Below are positions 12,301 to 24,300 of a DNA stretch of 64,000 nucleotides, piece by piece; the stretch's first letter is position 1; every line of letters begins with the position of its first letter. The stretch comes from Nipponacmea schrenckii. Its lineage: Eukaryota; Mollusca; Gastropoda; Lottiidae. Where the stretch lies: the NCBI GenBank assembly GCA_030562195.1, contig CM060201.1:33338067-33402066 (forward strand). Reading direction: 5' to 3'. The notes under the pieces were generated by a model. That model searched no databases, was not told the DNA's origin, and saw only the letters and a list, made by a program, of their open reading frames with translations. The position numbers and the translations under genes were made by a program.

Positions 12301-15300
12301 TATCTGAGTATATCTCCCTCCCGATTACCCCTAGGGCGCTGGCGCTGGAGTCCCGCGCCGAGCCTGCACGGAGGTCGTGGTCCGTGGTGGTCGGGGGTCT
12401 CGGGAGACGAATCCTCATACTATTCTTCATAGCTACAATAAATAAAAAAAAAAACAAACGAGCGTAAGCGCCGGTTGACCGAGGCTTCATTTACTGATTC
12501 GTCCAGTTCAGACAAATCATGGCCTCGGTTTCTTGTCATTGACAGTAGTGACCCTGAGAGGCCATTATCATCTTTATCTCCTTTTGCCATTTCTTAAGGT
12601 TTGCCTGGCCTGGCCGGCGAACCGAAGTCAATTAAAAAACTACGTAACGGGTCTTTATTGGTCGAATGTTCTCGTAGAATTCATTTGGATTACTTTTGAA
12701 ATCGGCTAACTTGGCCAACATTCCCATTCAGGTTTCTTCTTTGAACTCTCCCAAGGGGTCATTAGACATCCGGACCTCTATGGATGTTCGTCAGAAGAAA
12801 TGCAGGAAGAATTGAAAGAAATTAGAATCACAAACGTTGACCGAATATCAATCCGTCGTGACGGCCAATTAATTGCAACCAATACTTTCATTATTTTTTT
12901 TAACAGACCCAATTTACCATTTGAAATAAAAATAGGCTATTTAAATGTAAAAATTTCCCATTTCATTCCAAATCCTCTCAGATGTTACAACTGTCAACGC
13001 TTCGGGCACGGAACTCGAACTTGCGATATCCTCTTTTGATCATAAGAAAATTAAGAATATTTAAGTATTGGACAAAGCTTTTGCATGCGGAAAATAAAAT
13101 CTTACAAAACTGTTATACTGAAATGATAAAAAATAATGACTGCTGGATTATAAGCGTAAAATCAGAATTATATAAGATAGGCCTTGGTTCTATTTGGGAA
13201 AACCCTTTTACTCCTTCAACTAAAATAAATTATTGCAGGATTAAGTTTAGAATTTTTGATATTTTTAGACAAGAAACATACTGATATTTGTATCTCCAGT
13301 AAAGGTTTTATTTTCCAACATTTGATTTTAAACAAATTCCAACTCCAATCTTATTTCTGTAAGAATATCTTGTACAAATATCGTCGTGAAATTACTCGTT
13401 TTAGATTATCTAGTCATGACCTAAATATTGAGAAGGGTCGTTACTCGAATATTGAAAAAGAATATAGACTATGTCTCTGCTGTAGTAAAAATGAAGTCGA
13501 GGACGAATTCCATTTTCTTTTTATATGCCCACTTTATATTGATTTACGGACAAACCTTTTTAAAAAATAATTTCGTATCAGACCAAGCATGTACAAGCTG
13601 ATCCAATTTTTGTCGAGTGAAAACACTTCTGAACTAAATAGTCTTGGTAAATATATATATTTAGCAATTAAAAGAAGAAAAGACTACCTTAAATCAATTT
13701 TAAAATAATTATTATATTTATAATCTCAACATTTTTCAGTTTGGTATATTATGTATATTCTTATCTTTCCTAGCTATGTTGTTTTCAATTTAATTGGTCC
13801 TTATATACCAACATACCTATATTCATATTTTGTTCCATATTTGTATTTCGCTCTCCTTTCTTTGTATATCATACTTTTCTGTACATTTGTGTATTATGTA
13901 TATATTCTGTATATATCTGATGAACCAGTGGTTCAAAGAAAATAAAGAATTGAATTGAAGAGTTTGATAAAATGTGCACGGTGCGGTCAGTCCGGATTGC
14001 ACCGAAACGCCTTGCTGTTGCAACTGTGATGGCAAACATGTTGCTTTCTCTAAGGACTGTCCGAAATGGAAAATTGAAAACAAATACAAAAAATAAAAAT
14101 AGAAAATAAAATATCATATTCCGAAGCGAGGAAGGTTGTAGAAGGTGCAATCCCATCTGCTCCTTCAGGACAGACTTTCGCCAATGTTGTAAAGGCTTCT
14201 ACTAATTCAGTAGAATGCCAAACCGACATAACATGGCTGAAATAGGTACCAATAGCATCTACAGCTTTGTAACCACTTGTTCCCTAAGCGACTCCTTGTA
14301 CATCATCGGCTACACAGACTCCTCAAACCGAGAAGTTCCAAGCTGATGATTGTAATGCCAGTCAGTCTGCTAAAGAGGTACAACCGAAAGGGATTGGTAA
14401 ACAGTCAAAACAAAAACAAAGTGATAGTCTTTCCAAAAATGACAAGTCCGGCAAAAAATATGGATCCTCCTCCAGAAAAGGAGGAAGAGATCTTTTGAAG
14501 TCTGCCATATCTGATAGTATAGATATGAAGACTTCAGAGGTTGATGCGGAATATCTCAACCCCCCTTACCGCATCGTAGTCCAATCAAACCGCCCTGACA
14601 ATGCATTCAAAAAATATTATAATGCAATGGAATTGTCGAGGTTTAAGTCATTATTTAAATAAAGTACATCTATTGATCCAACAATACAATCCGTTGGCTA
14701 TTTGTCTCCAAGAGACATTCCTCAAGCCAACGGATTTACATTTAGTGCCATTCAAACATTTTGTTTCCTACCACCATTATGGCACAGGTGATGACAAGGT
14801 CTCGGGTGGTGTTTCTATTATTGTTAATAGAAACGTTGCCCAGTCCGAAATCACACTCAATTCTCCTCTGCAGGTAATTGCCGTGCGAGTAACACTCCAC
14901 GTGCCTATTACCCTCTGCTCCATCTATTTGCCACCTAACTCAACATTAAACCCCAGAGAATTGGATGACCTAGTCCTGATGACATCAGAGGAAAATTAAT
15001 AGCTGACTTCATATATAACAACGATCTTTGTATCTTTAATGACGAATCGCCAACATATTTCTGCTCGAGAACAAAAACTTTTTCTCATCTAGATCTGACA
15101 ATTAGCTCACCATCTTTGTTCCAAGATTTTTCTTGGAGCGTCCACGACGATCTCTGCCTTCACCAGTAGACAGGCCACAAAGATGGAAACTCTCTAAAGC
15201 TAATTGGCCCCTCTTTGAGGCGCTTTGCATATCTTCTTTTCCTCAAGATGTTCTTGATCAAGCAGAAGACCCGATGGAACTATTTACCACCATCTTACAA

Positions 15301-18300
15301 GATGTATCGGGTCAGGTGATTCGTAAAACCTCGGCAACTCCAAAACGATTCAATAAACCATGGTTTAATGAAGACTGTAAGAGCGCAATCGTGCTTTACG
15401 ACTGCTTGAACGTGCTCCTTCCGATGACAACATGGCCTCTTTTCGCATTGCGAAGGCCAGGCGGACTATTCGTCAGGCAAAGAGGTCATGGCAGGAGTAC
15501 GTGTCAAAGATCAGCAGTCGTACGTCTTCCAAATCAGTCTGGGATAGGATTCGTAGGATCAAGGGTAAAGCATATACAATATCTGTGAACCATCTAGAAG
15601 TAGATGGCTCAACACTCACCACTCTTCCAGATATTGCTAATTCTTTGGGAAGTAATTTTTCCTTTAATTCATCCTCAAACTTTTCCTCTGATGCTTTCCA
15701 GAGAGTCCGTCTCCGGGAAGAGAGCAAAAGATTAAATTTTACATCCAAAAATGAGGAATATTATATAATGAAAAATTTAATATATCTGAACTTAAGTAAT
15801 CTTTAAAACAGGCCCATGGTACAACAACTGGGCCTGATGATATTCATTATCAGATCCTAAAACATCTTCTTACCAATCATTAAAAAAAACTTTTACTTAT
15901 ATTCAACCAGATTGAATTTTCGTGCAGGATTGCTACCATTATTCCCATCCCAAAACCTGGTAAAGATCCTACGAATCCTACTAATTATCGCCCTATTGCA
16001 TTGACCAGCTGCATTTGTAAAACCATGGAGCGGATGATCAATAGAAGGTTCGTTTGGCACCTTGAGTCAAACAATCTTCTTACTTACCTCCAATGTGGAT
16101 TTCGGTCCCAAAGGAGCACTCTTGATAATCTCATTAGATTTGAATCGTTCGTCAGGGACGCCTTCATTCAAAATCACCATTTAGTAGCCATAAGTTTTTT
16201 ATTTGGAGGCATATGATACTACTTGGAGATATGGCATTCTTCGTGATCTCTTTGACTTCGGTCTAAGAGGAAGATTGCCATTATTTATCTCCAATGTCCT
16301 ACCTGATAGGACGTTTAAGGTACGACTTGGCTTTATATTTTCGGACTCTTTTCCTCAGGATAATGGAGTTCCTCAGGGGAGCATATTATCCGTTACCCTT
16401 TTTTCCATCAAAATAAATCCATCACCTCGTGCCTTAGACGGGGGGTTGATGGCTCTCTGTATTTGATGACTTTCAGATGTGTTACAGTTCTACTAACATG
16501 CAGACGATCGAGCGTCAGTTGCAGCTTTGCTTAAACAATCTACAGCAATGGGCAACTGACAATGGATTTCGATTTTCGAAATCCAAGACCGTCTGCATGC
16601 ATTTCTGTAAGAGGTTTGCACCTTGACCCAGTGCTACGTTTGGACAATGCTGTCGTTCCTGTTGTTCAGGAATTTAAATTTCTTGGTCTTACCTTTGACA
16701 GCAAGCTTTCTTTTCGTCCACACATTAAAATCCTCAAGAACAAATGTCTAAAAGCTCTCAACATACTGAGAGTCTTATCCAACAATGACTGGGGAGCAGA
16801 CCGTAAGGTCTTCCTCCGATTATATCGAGCTTTGGTTCGATCCAAGCTCGATTATGGGTGCCAGGTGTATGGTTCAGCTCGTCCGACCTACCTCAAAGAG
16901 TTGACACCATACACAAAGAAGGACAAGGCGCTTTTATCACAACTCCAGCTGAAGGTCTGTAAATCGAGGCTAACGAACCCTCACTGTACGACAGACGTGA
17001 CAGACTTTCACTGCAGTATGCTATTAAAATAGCATCTTTGCCAAATCATCCGGCTCACCGCCCCGTATTTAGTCCTTATTTTGAGCATTTGTAAGAGGCA
17101 AAGCCTAGTGCAATTTCTTCTTTTGGAGTCCGCATTCAACCCCTTATGTCAGCGGCTGGTATCAGTCACGACAGTATTGCGGACTTCATAATGACCACAA
17201 TTTCACCGTGATCGATTGCTCCATTTCAGATAGACTTCAGTCTATCAAGCAATAAGAAGTCACAGACAAGCTCTATCGTCTTTCAGTCTAAATTTCTTGA
17301 AGTAAGGACTAAATAATATGGGGATTATGCTCCTTTCTATACAGATGGGTCCAAGGATGGTGATAAGGTAGCAGCTGCAACAGTTACGCCATCCGAAGTC
17401 CTGTCTGTATCTCTTCCATCAGCAGCCTCTATTTTTACTGCAAAACTCGTAGCCATTTTACAGGCACTCGAGTTCTTTCAGTCCTCGTCATCATTAATAA
17501 AAATAATCTGACGTAAATGTTGATCAGTTTTGGACTTACGTGGTTTCACAATTTGAGATATTTTCGTGTTCATTTTGCGTTTGTATAACAATTTGTACGG
17601 TGATATTTCCGTATTTCCGTTGTCTGAAGTTCTTGTTTCCAATTCAAACTGTCAGAGTGAACGGATCTTACTGCTGTATTTAAACTGTTCATAAATTTCT
17701 CTATTTGTCCATTAGCTCTTGGATATCTTGGAGTTATTTTTCTATGATGAAATCTTAAATGTTTAGCATAGTTTTTGAAATGATCACTTTGAAAAGGAGG
17801 GCCATTGTCAGTTCTTATCTCCTCAGGAATACCATATTCAGATAAAATTCTATCCAATTCTGGTATTACTGTTTTAGCAGATGTGGATTTGATGATAGAC
17901 ACAACTGGATATCTTGAATAATCATCCATTATTGCTAATACATATTCACCATTAGGATAAGGTCCACTAACGGCCATTGAATGTTTCTGTCTAGCGTAAT
18001 CAGGTAAATCTTCCTCACTTGACATGGTAGACAATATTCAATTAGATCTTCTACTGCTGTATCAATACAAAAAAAATATATATTTTATCTCTCAAGGTTG
18101 ATATTTAACAACGAATTCATAATCTTGAAGCTTTAGCCTCATACGTTCTATACGTAGCGTAGTTTGTTTCTTAGGATTGTTCAATAACGTTTGAAGTGGT
18201 TGATGATCAGATATGACTTTAAATGGTTCACCAAATAAGTAGTTATGGAATTTAAATAAAGTAATTCTCTTAAAATACCAGTAATATAGTTTGGAATAAA

Positions 18301-21300
18301 TTTTGAACTGTAATTACACATTTCTAGAAATCTGATGCATTCTTGTGTTCTGTAACTTTTTGTAATGCTTCTACTATACTAGGTGCAGGTGAAATTCCAT
18401 TCTGGCTGAACACAAAGCTAAAAAATTCAATTGAAGGTTGGTTAAATATACACTTCTTTGGATTGACTGTCAAACCATCTTTAAGCCCTTTGAAATGTTG
18501 CTTTTAGAGTTTGATTATGTTCTTTCTCAGTTTTTCCATAAATTGCGATATCATCATGAACATTTATTACACCAGGTATGTCACAAAAAGTTTTTCTCAA
18601 AATTTCATGAAATTCTTCCGCTGCTGATTTGGTACCGTAGTTTTGTCTTTTATAGCGCATCAATCCCACGTCTGTCGAAAATGTTGTTATATAACGACAG
18701 CTAAACTAACCTGATGATAGCCATCTTTTAAATCAACCTTTGAGTACGTAGTTAAACCATTAAGTTGATAAGCTATTTCATCTATTATTGGTACAGGATG
18801 TCGAATTCTTTCTATAGCTTTATTTGGTATCTCCATATCTAAAACAGAATCGTATCTTGCCGTTCGCTGTACAGGTTACAACAGGTGGTGTTACTCAATC
18901 AGTTGGACCTGTGACATCTTCTATCACATCATTCTCTTTCAGATGCTTCAATTCTTCTTCTACTTTATCTTGTAAATTAAATGGTATTCGTCTTTGTTTT
19001 TGAGCTAGCGGCGTTATTGTTTTATCAATATGAAGTTTTATCTCAACATTCTTATGAAGGCCAATACCATGAAATATTACATCATATTCTTTCTTCAGAT
19101 TCTGTATTTTGTTCTCCAGATTTATTTTCAATATCATTTGAAGGCTTTTCACTTTGACTCATATTATCTTCTGTTTTTACAGCTTTAACATTGATTTGTA
19201 AAATATTCAGTCTACATGCTGTGTGATAACCTAGTATTGGTGTTAATTTTTTCTTGGATTTTACTACTATAAAATTCTGCTAAAAGTCACAATCTATTAA
19301 TAAAATAATAATAATAATGGTCTAAAATCCAACATGTGTTGCTCTTGGGTTACATTATGGTTAAGAATTACGTCGTTAATTAAAATCAATAAAATCATCC
19401 CACTTTTAAATAACATAGTTTCTGAAAAGGTAGGTTTTAAGATCTCGTTTAAAACTGTCAATTGATGCACTGTTTTTAAGTTCAATAAGAAATCTCCTCG
19501 AATTCCACAGTTCTGCTGCAGCAAAGGATAGAGAGCGCCTACATTATACTTGATGATTTTTGCTGTATCGGTATTTGGTTATCAGGAAAACCTATAATGT
19601 ATATTATTACTATAATTACAGTTCCTGTATCTAGTGTAGAAATCATCAACAACAATGTTTTATTATTATTATAATTACAGTTTCCTGTATCTAGTGTAGA
19701 AATCACCAATAACAATGTTTATTATTACTATAATTACAGTACCTGTATCTAGTATAGAAATCATCAATAACAATGTTTATTATTACTATAATTACAGTAC
19801 CTGTATCTAGTATAGAAATCATCAATAACAATGTTTATTATTACTATAATTACAGTACCTGTATCTAGTATAGAAATCACCAATAACAATGTTTATTATT
19901 GACTATAATTACATTACCTGTATCTAGTGTAGAAATCACCAATAAAAATGTTTATTATTACTATAATTACAGTACCTGTATCTAGTGTAGAAATCACCAA
20001 TAACAATGTATATTATTACTATAATTACAGTTCCTGTATCTAGTATAGAAATCACCAATAACAATGTATATTATAACTATAATTACAGTACATGTATCTA
20101 GTATAGAAATCACCAATAACAATGTTTATTATTACTATAATTACAGTACCTGTATCTAGTGTAGAAATCACCAATAACAATGTTTATTATTACTATAATT
20201 ACAGTACCTGTATCTAGTGTAGAAATCACCAATAACAATGTTTATTATTACTATAATTACAGTACCTGTATCTAGTATAGAAATCACCAATAACAATGTT
20301 TATTATAACTATAATTACAGTACCTGTATCTAGTGTAGAAATCACCAATAACAATGTTTATTATTACTATAATTACAGTACCTGTATCTAGTGTAGAAAA
20401 TCGCCAATAACAATGTTTATTATTACTATAATTACAGTACCTGTATCTAGTATAGAAATCACCAATAACAATGTTTATTATAACTATAATTACAGTACCT
20501 GTATCTAGTATAGAAATCACCAATAACAATGTTTATTATAACTATAATTACAGTACCTGTATCTAGTATAGAAATCACCAATAACAATGTTTATTATTAC
20601 TATAATTACAGTTCCTGTATCTAGTGTAGAAATCACCAATAAGAATGAAGATCTGATAAAAGATAGAACTGTCAATTTAGAATGTAAAACTATTGGAGGA
20701 TACCCTCTACCAAATATCACGTGGTCTATAGATACTAGAATATTGATGACGTCAGTTAGTACAACTACTAGTAGATTACCATACCAACCTGTTGTATCAG
20801 ATCAAGGTCAAAGGTTACAATGTTTAGCTACCAATGGTTATGGTCAATCTCAAACTGATTCATTTCAACTTGATATAAAATGTAAATACGTTTTTATCAC
20901 CAACATCAAATAATACATTTATTGCAATTAAGATATTTATTCAACACAGATAAAAGTACTACCTTAACTTCAATATATAACTGATTATTCATATAATGAA
21001 AAGGTACCCAATATTGCTGAATGAAAATAACTGAACTCTTACTTGATATTTCCAGATAAACCAGTTGTTGATATAAAACCATCTATAACACCTTATAAAC
21101 TGATACAAAATCAGACAGTTCAGTTAGAATGTCAAGTTACCCAATCTAATCCAGTAGTTACAAGTTATAAATGGTATAGAAATGGTAATATAATACCAGG
21201 ATCTAGTTTATATTATACAGTATCTAATGATGGTAGTTATTCCTGTTCAGCTACTAATTCTGTTGGTGAATCTAATAGAAGTCGTGTTATATCTGTAGAG

Positions 21301-24300
21301 ATTTTATATCCACCGACTGTATCTACTCCACCATCACCATATTCTATTATAGAATCTACTACTCTCACTATACCCTGTATAGCTACATCTAATCCTGTAC
21401 CTAATAATTATACTTGGTCTGGACCTAATAACTTGATACAATCTCAACAGAATTTAACTATATCTAGTATCAATAGAGATCAAACAGGACAATATACATG
21501 TACAGTTAGTAATATCATGATATCAACTACTGGTGGACAACAAACTGGTATAGGATTTAGTTCAACTACTGTCAATGTTTTATGTAAGTATTGAATATTA
21601 AAACCTCTATGGCAAGACAACGTCCACTTTCATTCAATCTGTCTCTTCTCATCAACGATTATAAACAAATATCGGATTACCATCCATTCTCCATTAGACC
21701 ATAAGGTGCAGAAGTAAAAGTCCATTCATTTCATTTCATTTCTGATTATCATGATACTTATTAGTATAGTTATATTATATTACAGATGGTCCTGAAGTCA
21801 GTGTATCTAGTGTAGAAACTGATTATCATGATACTTATTAGTATAGTTATATTATATTATAGATGGTCCTGGGGTCAGTGTATCTAGAGTAGAAACTGAT
21901 TATCATGGTACTTATTAGTATAATTATATTATATTACAGATGGTCCTGAAGTCAGTGTATCTAGAGTAGAAACTGATTATCATGGTACTTATTAGTATAA
22001 TTATATTATATTACAGATGGTCCTGAAGTCAGTGTATCTAGTGTAGAAACTGATTATCATGGTACTTATTAGTATAATTATATTATATTACAGATGGTCC
22101 TGAAGTCAGTGTATCTAGAGTAGAAACTGATTATCATGGTACTTATTAGTATAATTATATTATATTACAGATGGTCCTGAAGTAAGTGTATCTAGAGTAG
22201 AAACTGATTATCAATGTGCCTATTAGTATAATTATTCTATATAACAGATAGTCCTGAAGTAAGTGTATCTATTGTAGAAACTGATTATCATGGTACTTAT
22301 TAGTATAATTATATTATATTACAGATGGTCCTGAAGTCAGTGTATCTAGTGTAGAAACTGATTATCATGGTACTTATTAGTATAATTATATTATATTACA
22401 GATGGTCCTGAAGTCAGTGTATCTAGTGTAGAAACTGATTATCATGGTACTTATTAGTATAATTATATTATATTACAGATGGTCCTGAAGTCAGTGTATC
22501 TAGTGTAGAAACTGATTATCATGGTACTTATTAGTATAATTATATTATATTACAGATGGTCCTGAAGTCAGTGTATCTAGTGTAGAAACTGATTATCATG
22601 GTACTTATTAGTATAATTATATTATATTACAGATGGTCCTGAAGTCAGTGTATCTAGTGTAGAAACTGATTATCATGGTACTTATTATTATAATATATTA
22701 TATTACAGATGGTCCTGAAGTCTGTGTATCTATTGTAGAAACTGATTATCATGGTACTTATTGGTGTAATTATATTATATTACAGATGGTCCTGAAGTCA
22801 GTGTATCTAGAGTAGAAACTGATTATCATGATACTTATTAGTATGATTATATTATATTACAGATTGTCCTGAAGTAAGTGTATCTAGTGTAGAAACTGGT
22901 TATCATGGTACTTACTGTATAATTATATTATATTACAGATGGTCCTGAAGTCAGTGTATCTAGAGTAGAAACTGATTATCATGATACTTATTAGTATGAT
23001 TATATTATATTACAGATTGTCCTGAAGTAAGTGTATCTAGTGTAGAAACTGATTATCATGGTACTTATTAGTATAATTATATTATATTACAGATGGTCCT
23101 GAAGTCAGTGTATCTAGAGTAGAAAACTGATTATCATGGTACTTATTATCATAATTATATTATATTACAGATGGTCCTGAAGTCAGTGTATCTAGTGTAG
23201 AAACTGATTATCATGGTACTTATTAGTATAATTATATTATATTACAGATGGTCCTGAAGTCAGTGTATCTAGTGTAGAAACTGATTATCATGGTACTTAT
23301 TAGTATAATATGCTATATTACAGATGGTCCTGAAGTCAGTGTATCTAGAGTAGGAACTGATTATCATAGTACTTATGAGTATAATCAAATTATATTACAG
23401 ATTGTCCTGAAGTCAGTGTATCTAGAGTAGAAACTGATTATCATGGTACTTATTAGTATAATTATATTATATTACAGATGGTCCTGAAGTCAGTGTATCT
23501 AGAGTAGAAACTGATTATCATGGTACTTATTAGTATAATTATATTATATTACAGATGGTCCTGAAGTCAGTGTATCTAGAGTAGAAACTGATTATCATGG
23601 TACTTATTAGTATAATTATATTATATTACAGATAGTCCTGATATCAGTGTATCTAGTGTAGAAACTGATTATCATGGTACTTATTAGTATAATTATATTA
23701 TATTACAGATGGTCCTGAAGTCAGTGTATCTAGAGTAGAAACTGATTATCATGGTACTTATTAGTATAATTATATTATATTACAGATGGTCCTAAAGTCA
23801 GTGTATCTAGAGTAGAAACTGATTATCATCGTATTTATTTGTATAATTAGATTATATTACAGATGGTCCTGAAGTCAGTGTATCTAGTGTAGAAACTGAT
23901 TATCATGGTACTTATTAGTATAATTATATTATATTACAAATGGTCCTGAACTCAGTGTATCTAGTGTAGAAACTGATTATCATGGTACTTATTAGTATAA
24001 TTATATTATATTACAAATGGTCCTGAAGTAAGTGTATCTAGTGTAGAAACTGATTATCATGGTACTTATTAGTATAATTATATTATATTACAGATGGTCC
24101 TGAAGTCAATGTATCTAGTGTAGAAACTGATTATCATGGTACTTATTAGTATAATTATATTATATTACAGATGGTCCTGAAGTCAGTGTATCTAGTGTAG
24201 AAACTGATTATCATGGCACTTATTGGTATAATTATATTATATTACAGATGGTCCTGAAGTCAGTGTATCTAGAGAAGAAACTGATTATCATGGTACTTAT

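Larger units (their letters stand above)
11925..17510 (+). mobile_element. I/Nimb-like LINE with gag, endonuclease, RT and RNase H, decayed
   Basis: A GC-richer leader (about 11925-12480) precedes a zinc-knuckle ORF1 (about 12485-14500, split by another LINE). Then come an AP-type endonuclease (from 14601), an RT (about 15900-16500) and the start of an RNase H domain (about 17330-17480). Gene order and the RNase H domain point to the I group of non-LTR elements. Stops and frameshifts occur throughout. The copy ends abruptly at about 17510, where Gypsy B begins, so its tail is missing. Confidence 0.8.
17515..19280 (-). mobile_element. Gypsy fragment B, degenerate
   Basis: Reading right to left: an RT start (about 19150-18895, LKKEYDVIFHGIGLHKNVEI and PLAQKQRRIPFNLQDKVEEE), RT core (about 18870-18430, with NVHDDIAIYGKTEKEHNQTL carrying a YxDD-type region), RNase H tether (about 18250-18090) and integrase core (18034-17570). 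No LTRs were recognised. It abuts the truncated LINE on the left, and it shares the general type of Gypsy A but not its sequence. Confidence 0.75.
6319..20611 (+). other. Large intron (14.3 kb) packed with transposons
   Basis: The intron runs from the GT donor at 6319 to the AG acceptor at 20610-20611. From left to right it holds a minus-strand Gypsy element (6479-11745), a plus-strand LINE (about 11925-17510) with a nested LINE 3' end, a minus-strand Gypsy fragment (about 17515-19280), a minus-strand LINE 3' end (19300-19550) and the 58-bp array. Most of its length is therefore transposon-derived. Confidence 0.75.

Noticed and set aside
19297..19524. A 75-residue minus-strand frame starting MLQQNCGIRGDF
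   Set aside because: The neighbouring frame of the same strand carries the recognisable LINE C-terminus (AAAELWNS), so this frame is a shadow.
20284..20720. Minus-strand frames with repeated DFYTRYRYCNYS-type sequence
   Set aside because: Shadow of the 58-bp acceptor array. The plus strand has the real exon.
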